Of a stretch of DNA of 64,000 nt, positions 1-9,410 are shown one piece after another. The stretch covers positions 43,620,201 to 43,684,200 of the forward strand of contig OZ034969.1 in assembly GCA_964030785.1 (NCBI GenBank), read 5' to 3'. The notes below the pieces were generated by a model, which had not been told where the DNA came from, ran no database searches, and saw nothing but the letters and a program-made list of their open reading frames with translations. Numbering within the stretch: position 1 is the first letter of the stretch; each line of letters begins with the position of its first letter. This DNA comes from Siderastrea siderea. Its lineage: Eukaryota; Cnidaria; Anthozoa; Scleractinia; Rhizangiidae. The position numbers and the translations under genes were made by a program.

Positions 1-647
1 GGTAGACAGAACGTGCAATTGAATAAGGCTTGAATTTCTGCTCGGGTTTGGTCGTCCAATTCACGGGAACCCACCACGGCACTGCTTTGATGAAGGGTCG
101 GGCCTTTGGGACCCCAAGGGACAAATTGACTGCCAGCCACCAGGGTGGTGGAATTGTCGTCGACTTGGTAGTAATGGTCTGACCGGTACCACGATTGACT
201 GGGTATGCCAAACAGGTAGACTGGTTTGCCTTGATCCATGGCCAATTGCACGGTCCAACCCGTGCCCCCTTTCACGCGTCTGCCATCCTTTTCCAAGATG
301 CCAAACGCATAGATGGTATGCGCTTTGTTGGCAATTTGATAATAGCGTTGCAGCAATTGGAGCGTGTAAAAATGACTGGGCATCCGTTTCCCCAGTTTCT
401 AAGCCGCCTGGTGAAGATGCGGGTTGGCGAGCATGAGGACTTCCACGGTGGACAGCGTGATGAAGTGGGCTCGAGGATGGTTGGGGGGTACCAGGACTTC
501 CACTTGCATGCCAAACTGTTTGGCCATTTGTTCGACCAATTCGTCGGTGCCTTTGGCTCCCCCGGTGTACACCACATGTCCACGACCAATTTGGAGTTCC
601 ATGGCATCGAGATCTTGTTCTCCAATCATGTCGATGTCTGGGACCAT
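1..647 (-). pseudogene. SLOG-fold (DprA/LOG-like) protein, partial and interrupted
   Basis: Homologue of the intact 231-aa proteins at 45588-46283 and 56004-56699. The N-terminal part shows the glycine-rich turn VVYTGGAKGTDELV followed by a second strand ending VLVPPNHPRA, the Rossmann-like core of SLOG/LOG/DprA-type nucleotide-binding proteins. An in-frame TAG near 396-398 interrupts the frame just after the HLHQAA motif; the reading frame stays open on the far side. The last residues lie beyond the left window edge. It is transcribed away from the GRF gene and overlaps the stop of the upstream 76-aa gene by 22 nt. Function in the element is unknown; the fold call is from motif pattern only. 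Confidence 0.6.
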
Positions 648-856
648 TCGTCGGGAAAAACGTAACCGGTGTCAGGTCCCACAATGGCTAGAATCTCGGT
701 GGGACTCAACCCTAAAGCCAAAGCCAAATCAATGAGGTGGTGATGTCGGCACTGTTGGAACGTGAATCCCGCCGCCAGACCTCGTTTGACACGTTCGGCC
801 AGGTACTCGTCGTCACTGGCAAAGTCTTGACGCTTGAGATCTTGGTAGTACTCCAT
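626..856 (-). CDS. 76-aa conserved protein overlapping the SLOG gene, unknown function
   Basis: A 76-aa frame with a close homologue at the same place in copy C (56678-56902), sharing the stretches YLAERVKRGLAAGFTFQQCR and LSPTEILAIVGPDTGYVF. I do not recognise the family. It is predicted to be mostly helical, lacks membrane segments and has no cysteine cluster. The 22-nt overlap with the start of the SLOG gene in both copies suggests the two are expressed from one transcript, or that they are joined by splicing or frameshifting. It is missing in copy B, where the SLOG gene directly follows the promoter. Conservation of frame between A and C, in an otherwise decayed copy, supports a real gene. 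Confidence 0.55.
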   Translation of the reverse strand: MEYYQDLKRQDFASDDEYLAERVKRGLAAGFTFQQCRHHHLIDLALALGLSPTEILAIVGPDTGYVFPDEWSQTST

Positions 857-1068
857 TCACTTCGAGTGACGACTCAGGGAACGAGGGACCGTTTTAAATA
901 GGGAAAGCTGACCAATGGGAACACGAGGGGACCAACTATGGGTAGGATAAGCTGACCAATGGGAACACAAGGGGACCTTATATGGGTATAAAAGGGTGAC
1001 CAATGAGACCCAAGGGTCAAGGGTATAAAAAAGCCGTGTGCGGTGTGGGGTGAAACAACCTTAGCAGG
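857..1068. promoter_or_regulatory. divergent promoter with CCAAT repeats, CArG box and TATA boxes
   Basis: This spacer separates the SLOG-side genes (minus) from the GRF gene (plus). It holds about three copies of a ~50-bp unit containing GACCAATGGGA (CCAAT box) and a perfect CArG/SRF-type box CCTTATATGG at 976-985. A TATA box (GGGTATAAAAAAGCC) lies around 1019-1033, about 40 nt before the GRF start, and TATTTAA-type sequence near 893-899 (reverse strand CCCTATTTAAAACGG) faces the minus-strand genes. The same architecture recurs at 45374-45587 and 56903-57115. Confidence 0.65.
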
Positions 1069-2048
1069 ATGTCCGTCGATGTGAGCTATGACCCTGTCTC
1101 GCCAGCGCGTTATCCTAATCCGGGTCGGAAGAGAAAATCGACCAAACACCCTCACCCTGCCGGGAAGAAGAAGGAGGAGGAGAAGGCGATTCAACCTATG
1201 ACACCCGAGGACTGTGATCCTGTGGTACGCGAGGTGGTGGAAGACACCCGAGCTGCTGTGGAAGAAATGATGAAAGAATTGAATGACATGGTGGACCAAT
1301 CCACCCAAACCCCTCAATTCACACTGACGACCGTGTATGACAATGCGGAGGACTTTGCTCAAGCGAAAGCTGACAGTGAAAGAAAGGTCAATGCATTACC
1401 CCTAGCCAACTCCGTGGACTATATGGTCTGTCCTTGCCACGACGTGCGTTTGGAGGCCCGTCAATCTCAAAAGGGATGGCCCTATGTCAAATGTCCCATG
1501 CAACCGTGTTTGCTGTTTTGTGGGCAAGATCAAGCCCCTGAGTATATGAAAGCCGTGTATAGTCAACCTCATCCAGAAGTGTTGGACATGTGGAGTTGTT
1601 TGCAGTGCTTCTGCCGTGAACCGGCCGCGCTTCAACAGAGCCATTCCCCCCAGAACCCCGATCGGTTGTCTGTGACCTGTTCCAAGAAAAAGTGTGACTT
1701 CTTTCGGTGGACCGATCAACCGTTGGGTCCCAAGTACTGGACCTGGTTTCATGACCATCCCCCAAAAAAGCAGACCAGCAAGCCGAGCCTCCTTTGTCGA
1801 CCCGTGATGCCCAGGGGTATCCCAAGCGTGGGGTTGACATTCCAGGCCCTCCACACCGAGTGAGACGTCCAGAGGACCATCCCCTGACAGACTACGAGAA
1901 ACAGTTGCTGCGAGAAATCCAAGATCTCAAGAACCGTCAAGAGGTGTTGGTGGCCTCGGCTCCACCGCCCCCCAAGTACAGTGACAGTGTAGAGAACTGG
2001 CAGAAAGGCCTAGAGACGGTCACCTATCACTGCAGTGGTCTATTTTAA
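1069..2048 (+). pseudogene. tandem GRF-type zinc-finger protein, frameshifted
   Basis: Homologue of the intact 296-aa protein at 57116-58006. A basic N-terminus precedes an acidic segment, then two Cys-rich modules. The second matches the GRF zinc-finger pattern: CFCREP, about 20 residues, then TCSKKKCDFFRWTDQ. GRF fingers bind single-stranded nucleic acid in topoisomerase III-alpha, NEIL3 and APE2, so a role with replicating DNA is plausible. A one-base loss near 1770 shifts the frame after the second finger; the C-terminal coiled-coil segment (DYEKQLLREIQDLKNRQE) continues in another frame to 2048. TATA-driven start at 1069. Confidence 0.75.
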
Positions 2049-2093
2049 GAAAATCTATAAAAGGTGATACGAATAAAACAAGTTTTATTGAAG

Positions 2094-2458
2094 ATGGAGT
2101 CTGTGTGGATGTGGACTGGGTGGGATTGGGTAGGGTCTTTGATTCAGTGGCAATGTCATCAAACCCTTTGTCAAGTGTTATATGACCACCAAGAAGGCGA
2201 GAAAGTGCCCATCCCTCCCTGTCCCGAGGACACCCATCCTCTCCAAAGTTTGAAGTGACCCACGTGGACCGCCACCTGTATCGATGGGTGGTGTTTGTCT
2301 TGTTGTTGACATCCCATCCGAAGGCCTGGCGATGGTATCGAATCATTCAAAAGGCGCACCCCCGTACAGTCCCTCCCATACCCACCTTATGGGATGAGTG
2401 TCAGAAGGTATGGCACCTCGAAAGAAAAAAAAGCTCGATGTCTCGCAATCATGGTTAG
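2094..2458 (+). pseudogene. 120-aa Polinton-associated unknown protein, frameshifted
   Basis: Matches the intact copies at 58043-58405 and 44117-44479. Starts at MESVWMW behind a good TATA box (TCTATAAAAGG, ~2053-2063). The frame breaks near 2250 and continues in a second frame from about 2255 to 2458. Conserved features are QWQCHQTLCQVLYDH, PPCPEDTHPL and RWVVFVL..AWRWYRIIQK, rich in W, H and C. I recognise no known family. The 3' end overlaps the integrase start, as in the other copies. Confidence 0.6.
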
Positions 2459-3512
2459 GTCGTTACCACGATCCCAGCGCCCCCGGCAGTTTAGGGGGCG
2501 TGTTACGGTTTGCGCGAGCCCATCAGATTCCTTTGAAACAAGCCCGACGCGTGCTGGAACGGGATTTGGCCTACACGTTGCATAAACCTCGACGTCGCCG
2601 TTTTCCTACCTTGCCCGTGATCGTCGGGGGATTGGATGATCAATGGGTGGCGGATTTGGTCGAAGTCCAACCCTTGGCCAAGTATAATCGTGGCATTCGG
2701 TATTTACTGACGGTGGTAGACGTGTTGTCCAAGTACGCCTGGGTGCAACCCTTGAAAGCCAAAACCGGGGTAGCGTTGGTGAAAGCCTTTGACAAGATTT
2801 TGAAACAAGGACGTCGACCCAACCGGTTGCAAACGGATCGAGGCACCGAATTTTACAACCGGACGTCTCAACGTTGGCTCCAGGAGCAAGGGATCCAACA
2901 TTTTCCACCGAAGGGGATGCGAAAGCGAGTGTGGTGGAACGGTTTAACCGCACGTTGAAAGAACGCTTGTACCGGTATTTCACGGCGGCCAACACCTTAC
3001 AGTTTGACGACGCCTTACCTGACTTGGTCCAAGGCTACAATGCCACGCGTCATCGGAGTATTGGCATGGCCCCCCAGGACGTGACGTGGGCCAACGAAGA
3101 AGCCGTGTGGAAACGTTTGTACGACCCACGGTTGAAAACCAAATCTCCCCAACCCAAATTCAAGGTGGGCGATCGGGTACGTCTCAACAAGATTCATCGG
3201 ACGTTTGAAAAAGGGTATTCACCTGGTTGGACCGAAGAAGTGTTTGTGGTGCATCGCGTGGTGCCTGGTCCTGTCCCTACCTACAAGATTCGCGAGTGGG
3301 ATGACACCCCCGTCGATGGCAAGTTTTACGACGCCGATTTACAAAAAGTGCACGTGTCCGACCAAGCCTTATTTCGTATCGAGAAGGTACTTAAGCGTCA
3401 AAAAGATCGGTGGTTGGTCAAGTGGAAAGGCTGGCCTGACAAATACAATAGTTGCATTGCGCGGGGAGACGTGACCTCCCTCCAACCACCCAAGAAGAAG
3501 AAGAAAGCATGA
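2398..3512 (+). pseudogene. retroviral-type integrase with chromodomain, frameshifted
   Basis: N-terminal part has the Polinton integrase signature YTLHKPRRRRFPTLPV, then the catalytic core with the first Asp in VADLVEVQ and the second in LQTDRGTEF. A frameshift near 2905 separates these from the third acidic residue (VVERFNRTLKE, read in the other frame from ~2908). The C-terminal chromodomain (IEKVLKRQKDRWLVKWKGWPD) is preserved in that second frame. The enzyme would join element ends to host DNA, giving the 6-bp duplications seen with this family. As the catalytic triad is split over two frames, this copy should be inactive. Start at 2398 or 2410 (MAPRK). Confidence 0.9.
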
Positions 3513-4462
3513 CGTGGGTACCCTCGTCCTCGTTTTACGTGACGGTGATGAGTCATGCCAGTACCCGGGAGTTTCATGACAACAAGGCCCAGCATTTCCG
3601 AAACCGTTTGCCCAAACCCATTCGATTTGTGGGACGAGGCTGGCACGTGGGCATGGTGAGTTTGTCGTTACCCACCATTCCGGCGGTCGTGGAAGCGTTT
3701 GTCAACGAAAAGGATCCCCTGCTGTACGTACGATGGCACGAACGCGTGTATGACCAAGATGACCAAGGCAAGGATCGTTGGACGCCTCAACGTCGCGAAC
3801 TCAAGCTATTGGGTCAAGACATGAAAGACCCTTGGTCGTCGACGGGATCGCAATTTTTTCACCAATTGGTGCATCGCTACGAGCAAGAACGCGCCCAACG
3901 AACTCGACCTAAAAACAAATGGACCGAAGACAATGGCGTCAAGTTGTACCCGACCTTTGAATGGACCACTGAAGGGGATTTGTTGTTGAATACCAGCCAT
4001 GTGGCTTCCCAAAAACAAGCGGCCCGTGTGTCATGGGGAAAAACCTTGGCCCTGAAAATGGGTTGGATCGAAGAAGTGTCTACCGGTACATATCGCCTGG
4101 GACCGAATGTGGTGTAAGAATGTCAAGGAATTTCAACCATTCCCACCCCGACGGATGTACCGGGTACCACCTTTTGGAAAGTGGATGGGGATTATTTGGT
4201 CTTGAGTGTGACGCGTAATTGGCGGTTTGTGAATTTGAACGAAACATTTCGTCCCTCCAAGGAAATGCCCTCCACCCGTCCCTTGCACGTGTATTGCAAT
4301 GTGGGCACCAGTAGCATGGTGGGCAATCGCATCACGGATCTCTTAAGAGAAATCAAGTATCATCCCAAAGAAACCACGCACTTTGAACCCAGACACATTC
4401 AATATGTCCCGGTGCGCAATGAAGTGGTGGAAATCGTGGAAACCCGTGGAAACGATGCCTAA
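3509..4462 (+). pseudogene. minor capsid (penton-like) protein 1, frameshifted and 3'-deleted
   Basis: Starts at MTWVPSSSFYVTVMSHAS, matching intact 346-aa proteins at 59513-60553 and 41960-43000. The frame breaks near 4105-4180 (LGPNVV then stop) and resumes in another frame, ending after VEIVETR. Here the sequence jumps directly into the pX-like peptide gene: the last ~25 residues and the entire paralogous second minor-capsid gene present in B and C are deleted. The family is the single-jelly-roll minor capsid/penton position of Polintons, inferred from gene order and the repeated SFYVTL..SHA..REF start. Confidence 0.75.
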
Positions 4463-4625
4463 GGCAAGAGTGCGTCGAAGGAGACGTCAACGAGGCGGTC
4501 TATTGCCTTTAGCCGCTCTCGTGCCAGCCTTGATGGCCGTGGGGAAGGCCGCGGCGTTGGGCGCGGTGGGCGGTGCCGCGGGTTACGGAGGAAGCGGCGA
4601 CCACTCGGAAGAAAAAAGAAGATGA
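4455..4625 (+). CDS. pX-like basic virion peptide
   Basis: A 56-aa product: an arginine-rich N-terminus ending RRRRRQRGG, then a hydrophobic Ala/Leu/Gly stretch (LLPLAALVPALMAVGKAAALGA). This layout resembles adenovirus pX/mu-type precursors, where the viral protease cuts near a Gly-Gly site and the basic part condenses DNA. The C-terminus differs from the 62-aa B and C versions (40672-40860, 61649-61837) after AAGYGG, suggesting a local frameshift in this copy. The start codon sits inside the truncated end of the minor-capsid gene because of the deletion noted there. Confidence 0.6.
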   Translation: MPKARVRRRRRQRGGLLPLAALVPALMAVGKAAALGAVGGAAGYGGSGDHSEEKRR

Positions 4626-4717
4626 AAGGGGCCACGGTATAAAAGAGAGACGAGTCCAGTGCCACAAAGAAAACAAAGGGATCCTTGGTGACGCGTGAGG
4701 AAGAAGAAGAAGACACC

Positions 4718-5044
4718 ATGCGCGGGGGGAGTTTGACGCGATTTCGTACGGATGAGTGGTATGATCAACATGGGAACGGTCTGATGATGGATGTCCTGTG
4801 TGGGGGTGTCCAAGGCCTTAAAAGGACCCGGAATCCTTTAAAACTGCCTAGTAACACGTTGCGTGGATTGAACGCAGGCTTAACACGGGGTGTCAAACGA
4901 AAAGCCGAACAAGTCATCAAAAAGGAAATTACCAAACAAGCCAAGAAAGCCTTGGACAACAAGGACGTGAAAAAAGCCGTACGCGTGGCCAGTGCGTTGT
5001 TTCCCAAGCAAGTGAAACGCGCTCGAGATATTTTTGGTGTCTAA
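4718..5044 (+). CDS. 108-aa basic virion/core protein with GG protease-type sites
   Basis: Starts with MRGGSLTRFRTDEWYDQ, in frame and equal in length with copies at 40278-40604 and 61904-62230. Contains a second Gly-Gly site (VLCGGVQG) and a lysine-rich C-terminal half (GVKRKAEQVIKKEITKQAKK). M/L-x-G-G-x fits the cleavage rule of adenain-type proteases, which this element encodes, so it is likely a processed core or pVI-like protein. TATA box GGTATAAAAGAG at ~4638 lies about 75 nt upstream. No domain recognised by name. Confidence 0.65.
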   Translation: MRGGSLTRFRTDEWYDQHGNGLMMDVLCGGVQGLKRTRNPLKLPSNTLRGLNAGLTRGVKRKAEQVIKKEITKQAKKALDNKDVKKAVRVASALFPKQVKRARDIFGV

Positions 5045-5047
5045 AAA

Positions 5048-5278
5048 ATGGATCCCGTGCCTTCGCGTCCTCGACGGATTCGTAGTGATCGGGGTTTACC
5101 TCAACGTGGAGGATTGTTTCCTTTTTGGAAACTCATGCGACGACAACGTGGAGGATGGTTGAGTCCCGAGGTGATGAGAGTGCCCGGGTTTGATTTGAGA
5201 CAACGCTTAGCACGACGACGACGACGCTATAAAAGCCCCTCACGACGACGGGGTGCCACCACTCGACGACGACGTTAA
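5048..5278 (+). CDS. 76-aa arginine-rich core-like protein; contains the TATA box of the next gene
   Basis: Very basic, with two blocks ending GG (QRGGLFPFWKL and RQRGGWLSPEV) and an Arg-rich tail. Likely DNA-condensing and processed, by analogy with adenovirus core proteins (inference). The codons for RRYKSPS spell CGACGCTATAAAAGCCCCT, so the TATA element of the downstream major capsid gene lies inside this coding region. Follows the 108-aa gene by 3 nt. Homologues: 40051-40275 intact, 62233-62454 with a stop. Confidence 0.6.
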   Translation: MDPVPSRPRRIRSDRGLPQRGGLFPFWKLMRRQRGGWLSPEVMRVPGFDLRQRLARRRRRYKSPSRRRGATTRRRR

Positions 5279-5285
5279 AGGAACA

Positions 5286-6686
5286 ATGCCTGACGTGAGT
5301 ACTCAAGCCACGCCGGCTCACGCGCGCTCCGAAGGGACCCTCAACCCGGCGTTGCGGATTTTCAAGGTGCCTCCGACCGACATTAGCATCAATGCCTATC
5401 GCATGGTCACCATCCAACCCACCACCACGGGCATCAATCCCATGGAATTCATTATTCCAGGGTTGGACGATTTTGTGGATTTGGGACGCAGCTACTTTAC
5501 CATGGAATTGAGCTTGAAAAAGAGTGATGCCGGGAACTTGGTGGCCAATGAGAAACTATGGCCCGTCAACAATTTGACCCATTCCATCATCAAACAAATT
5601 GACTTGCAGTTGAATGGCACGTTGATCAGCCCTCAATCCGACACCTATCATTACAAGGCCTACCTGGAAACCTTGCTGAATTATGACCGAGAAGATGGCA
5701 AGCCCGTGTTGGGACCGCAAGGGTGGTTCAACCAAGTGGATTTCCCACCCCTATGGACAGCCAACAATACCAACAGTACTACACCGCATGTAGACTATCG
5801 GAATCTCAGTGCCAATCACAAAGGGGCCTTGGCTGCCTCCGTGGCCGAAGTCGCCAAGTATGCTGGAGGTGTCACCCGCAGTCTGGTGTTTAGCCCTCAC
5901 TTGGAAGTGTTTCACACTGGCAAACTGTTGGTGCCTGGGATAGAAATCAAGATGAAATTTCATTTCAATGGCCCGAACCTGTTTTTCAATGGGGTGGGTC
6001 TGGCTGGCCGATTGATAGAAGGCGATGTGAACCTGCGGTTTCATTTGGGACAACTGCGTTTGAATGAAGCCGTGTACAGCAGTTTGTCTGCCAAAAGGCA
6101 CAATGAAGGAGAAATCGCTACCTACCCGACCGTCCGCAGTGAAAGCCGTACCTTTAGCATGCAAGGCAACCTGGTCCGTTTTGACATTCCCAACCTGTTT
6201 CAAAACAGAGTGCCCGATCGTTTGATTGTGGGTTTGGTGGACAGCCGCAACTTCAATGGAGATGTGAACCGAAATCCCTTCTGCTTCCAGAAATTTGGTC
6301 TGAGTTCTATTAAACAAATTGTCAAAGGAGAAGAATACCCTCATGAAACCCTACAGCTAGTGCACAATAATGCCACCCGAGGTCATCTGGGGTACTTCCG
6401 TTTTCTGCAAGCCAGTGGAGCCTGGTGTAAAAAGAAAGGCAATATGGTGGAACTGGAAGATTGGGGCCAGGGGAAAAATTGTACCTTGTTCATGTTTGAC
6501 AATGTGGCCAATGGATGTGCTGACAGTCAAAGACTCAACCCCAAGCAAACCGGGGATTTACAACTCAGCTTGGAATTTGGAGCCGCGCCCAATACCAATA
6601 TAACCGTGCTCGTCTATGGAGAATTTGAGAATTTGCTGGAGATTGACAAGAACGGAGCGGTGTTGTACAACATTTACCAACACTAA
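5286..6686 (+). CDS. major capsid protein (double jelly-roll, hexon-like)
   Basis: 466 aa, uninterrupted, from MPDVSTQ; aligned start in all three copies. Motifs such as RIFKVPPTDISINAYR, NPMEFIIPGLDDFVDLGRSY and YHYKAYLETLLNYDRED are those of Polinton/adintovirus major capsid proteins, the adenovirus-hexon and nucleocytovirus relatives built of two jelly rolls forming trimeric capsomers. It remains open although neighbouring genes are broken, so this copy decayed recently or unevenly. Differences from B and C concentrate in the loop around residues 165-185. TATA box ~5227, inside the preceding gene. Confidence 0.9.
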   Translation: MPDVSTQATPAHARSEGTLNPALRIFKVPPTDISINAYRMVTIQPTTTGINPMEFIIPGLDDFVDLGRSYFTMELSLKKSDAGNLVANEKLWPVNNLTHSIIKQIDLQLNGTLISPQSDTYHYKAYLETLLNYDREDGKPVLGPQGWFNQVDFPPLWTANNTNSTTPHVDYRNLSANHKGALAASVAEVAKYAGGVTRSLVFSPHLEVFHTGKLLVPGIEIKMKFHFNGPNLFFNGVGLAGRLIEGDVNLRFHLGQLRLNEAVYSSLSAKRHNEGEIATYPTVRSESRTFSMQGNLVRFDIPNLFQNRVPDRLIVGLVDSRNFNGDVNRNPFCFQKFGLSSIKQIVKGEEYPHETLQLVHNNATRGHLGYFRFLQASGAWCKKKGNMVELEDWGQGKNCTLFMFDNVANGCADSQRLNPKQTGDLQLSLEFGAAPNTNITVLVYGEFENLLEIDKNGAVLYNIYQH

Positions 6687-6695
6687 AGAAAAAAG

Positions 6696-7232
6696 ATGGA
6701 ACAAGTGGCCTTGAATAATGTGCAGTTGGATTATTTAGCCCGAGACGATCCTCCATTGAAACCTTATTTTTACGGGACGGTGGCCTGTGATCGATTACCC
6801 AAGAACCCCCGCAAGAAAACACCACAAGGTTACATTGTGAACACGGACCCTCACGATCAACCCGGGCAACATTGGTTGGCGGTGTGGACCGATGGAAACG
6901 TGTGCGAAGTCCTGGACAGTTATGCGTTGCCGTTGGAACGGTACGAGCAAGCCACCCCGTTGAGAGAGTGGATCGTGCGACATTGGAAGTACGTGGTGAC
7001 CAATGGCAAGTCCCTGCAAGCCATCCATAGCAAGAGTTGTGGCGATTACGCGTTGTTGTACTTGAAAGCCAAAGCCCGTGGACGCACCTTGCAAGACTTT
7101 TCAAATGACTTTTCCGATCATGATTATGTAAGCAACGACCATCAAGCAGGTCAACGCATCAAACAATTGATTGTAAACCAAGACACGAGGTGGCACCAAG
7201 TGTGTTGTAGCCCCTATCATCAATGTTGTTAA
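6696..7232 (+). CDS. adenain-type cysteine protease
   Basis: 178 aa. Shows the adenovirus-protease (Ulp1-like, C5) order of catalytic residues: His in QHWLAVW, Asp in VLDSY, Gln in KSLQA and Cys in KSCGDYALLYL. In this gene's relatives the enzyme matures capsid and core precursors at Gly-Gly sites, which several neighbouring small proteins carry. Starts 10 nt after the major capsid stop. Intact. Confidence 0.88.
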   Translation: MEQVALNNVQLDYLARDDPPLKPYFYGTVACDRLPKNPRKKTPQGYIVNTDPHDQPGQHWLAVWTDGNVCEVLDSYALPLERYEQATPLREWIVRHWKYVVTNGKSLQAIHSKSCGDYALLYLKAKARGRTLQDFSNDFSDHDYVSNDHQAGQRIKQLIVNQDTRWHQVCCSPYHQCC

Positions 7233-7282
7233 TAAAAAGGTTGAAAAGGTGGCATGTGTGTGTCATTGTTTGACGTCTCGTC

Positions 7283-7936
7283 ATGCAAACGGGCCCACCG
7301 TTTCGCTTTCATACCCCGTCCAGTATTTTGGTGGTGGGTCCCTCGGGATGTGGCAAAACCGTGTTTACGGAAAAACTCTTGTTAGACAACCAGGACCTGT
7401 TTGAAACCCCACCCACCCAAGTGCATTATTGTTATGGCGCGTGGCAAGATCGATTTCAAGCCATGCAAGATCGTGGCGTGGTGTTTCACGAAGGGATTCC
7501 CGATCACTCCGCGTTGGTGCAATGGTTTCCGCAAGGGCAAGGGGTGATGGTCTTGGACGATTTGATGGACGAAGGGAGTCACGATAAACGCGTGTTGGAT
7601 TTATTCACCAAACATTCGCATCATCAAAACGTGACGGTGCTTTACTTGTGCCAAGACATGTTTCCCGTGGGCAAATATGCCAAAAGTATTTCCCGCAATG
7701 CCCATTACATTGTGGCGTTCAAGAACCCGCGGGATCAATTGGGGGTGCGCAACGTGTTGCTTCAATCGTTTCCTACCACGTGGAAAGACAGTTTAGAGAC
7801 CTTTCATCAAGCCACCACAGGTCTTTATGGGTATTTGGTGTTGGATTTGCACCTGGCATCGTCCGATCAACAACGACTGTTGAGTCACCTGTTAAAAGAC
7901 GAAGGATGGACGCGCACGTATCAAAAGCGTCTATAA
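7283..7936 (+). CDS. FtsK/HerA-type genome packaging ATPase
   Basis: 217 aa; Walker A GPSGCGKT near residues 19-26 and Walker B VMVLDDLMD near 88-95. The length and the YLCQDMFP..SISRNAHYIV segment match A32-like packaging ATPases of Polintons and nucleocytoviruses, which pump DNA into the procapsid. Intact. No tRNA-like unit separates it from the protease in this copy, unlike copy B. Confidence 0.9.
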   Translation: MQTGPPFRFHTPSSILVVGPSGCGKTVFTEKLLLDNQDLFETPPTQVHYCYGAWQDRFQAMQDRGVVFHEGIPDHSALVQWFPQGQGVMVLDDLMDEGSHDKRVLDLFTKHSHHQNVTVLYLCQDMFPVGKYAKSISRNAHYIVAFKNPRDQLGVRNVLLQSFPTTWKDSLETFHQATTGLYGYLVLDLHLASSDQQRLLSHLLKDEGWTRTYQKRL

Positions 7937-7971
7937 ATGGAGCCCCTTGAACAGACCTTCGAAAAGCAAGC

Positions 7972-8704
7972 ATGGCCGATGAGGATGCCCGACGTCCTCC
8001 GCAAGCGTACGATACCCTGTCCCCGGCTGGGGTCGGTACGACCACCACCAATCAAGTGTCGCCAGGCACCATCCAAGAAATTTTGGATACGGGGGGCCAA
8101 GACTTGATCGACCAAGCTTTTGATCAAATGGGCGTCGAGGACATGATCGCTGATGTGGAACAGCTTCCCTCCCCCAGCCCTTTTGGGGGGCGTGTCCCCT
8201 GCGGAGGTAGGGAGTCAAGCGTCTCGCACCCCTTCAACGGACGGGGCGCGCACCCCTCATCGCGGGAGTCCTCGGTTATCGTCGTCAGGCGCTCGATCGC
8301 CACCCAGTTGGGGGAGCGCGCGTTTGTTGGCCGCCGCCGGCACGGGTGGTGGAGGTGGCAGTGGTGGGAGTGATGGGAGTGGAGGACGTCGAAGTACCCC
8401 TCGTGGACGACCGGGACGAGGAGGACGACGACGACCCCGACGCCGATCCCCCACCTTGCCTTGGACATCGCCCAGACCCTCCTAACAAGCCACCCCACGA
8501 GGATCCTGGAGTCCTGGGAGACAGCCTCGCACCTTGAACCAAGCGGATTTACAAAGACGCTTACGCATGTTGATGCAAGATCAAGAACAATTGGCGCAAG
8601 GACAGGAAATTGCCAATGTCACCATGACCAATAGCACCGTGACCAGTTATAAACAGGGAGAGCCACCCAGCGTGCAAACCTCTTCGTCCCGGCCTTCGAC
8701 GTGA
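7972..8704 (+). pseudogene. Gly/Pro/Ser-rich virion protein, frameshifted
   Basis: N-terminus (AYDTLSPAGVG) and C-terminus (NQADLQRRLRMLMQDQEQLA) match the intact 300-aa protein at 36346-37248, but the middle is read in at least two other frames and has a much shorter glycine tract (GGGGGSGGSDGSGG). The low-complexity middle is the likely site of slippage. Role unknown; the position after the packaging ATPase and the basic, Gly-rich middle suggest a virion or DNA-binding protein (inference). Confidence 0.65.
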
Positions 8705-8708
8705 GGAG

Positions 8709-9410
8709 ATGGCTCCCAAAGAAAAAACCATGGTGTCTGTATTAAATGGATCCAGACGCCATGGGCCCCCATTCCCACCGGCACTGTTACAACGCATGGA
8801 TTTGTTGTATGCTTTTTACCACCAACAGTGGTGGTGTTATCGAAAAATGTTGAATCATTTCAAGTTTTGCAACGCCTTGTTCAATGGGATGGCGTTACTA
8901 TTGATGGCCGCTGGGATGATTGCCGGTCCCATATTGGAAAACAGTACGTTGGTGGCCTGTTGGGCCGCGGTGGACACGGTGGTCAAGGGATGGACCGATT
9001 TTAAAAAATACAATTTCAAAGTGGCCATGAGCCGGTTTGCGTTTACCACCTATGCCAAAGCCTTGACCGAATTGAAAACCCATGTGCGGGGTCTTCCCTT
9101 GGAGGGATTGGAAGGGTTTTTGATCAAGATGCAAACCTTGGATGATACCATCGTGGACTTTACCCCTCCGTTACCCAAACGGTGCGTGCAAGACTACTAC
9201 CGTCACTTTGTGTACCGACCCGTCGAGGCCCAATGCTACGTGGACGGATGTCATCGTCCCTTGATGTCCAAAGGGTATTGGACGGAAAAGGATGAAAAGC
9301 CGACCCCTCCCAGTCCCACGCTACTAGAACCATGGCCGTCAAACGAAGAAGAAGAAGAAGAAGAAGAAGAAGGGAACGACAAAAAGGAAGTGGATGGTGG
9401 CAAGATTTGA
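8709..9410 (+). CDS. two-transmembrane protein resembling the SLATT effector class
   Basis: 233 aa, intact. A helix rich in W/Y (FYHQQWWCYRKMLNHFK, ~37-53) is followed by two adjacent hydrophobic segments (~55-73 and ~78-95), then an amphipathic region (FKVAMSRFAFTTYAKALTEL) and a Pro-rich, acidic tail of nine Glu. The order (YRKxLxHxxxxN, two TM helices, then a helical F/Y..AxALTEL segment) resembles SLATT domains, pore-type effectors partnered with SLOG sensors in bacteria. That match is by eye and could be wrong; another option is a virion membrane-active protein. The acidic tail is coded in the frame overlapping an Arg-rich core gene that starts at 9332. Confidence 0.5.
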   Translation: MAPKEKTMVSVLNGSRRHGPPFPPALLQRMDLLYAFYHQQWWCYRKMLNHFKFCNALFNGMALLLMAAGMIAGPILENSTLVACWAAVDTVVKGWTDFKKYNFKVAMSRFAFTTYAKALTELKTHVRGLPLEGLEGFLIKMQTLDDTIVDFTPPLPKRCVQDYYRHFVYRPVEAQCYVDGCHRPLMSKGYWTEKDEKPTPPSPTLLEPWPSNEEEEEEEEEGNDKKEVDGGKI

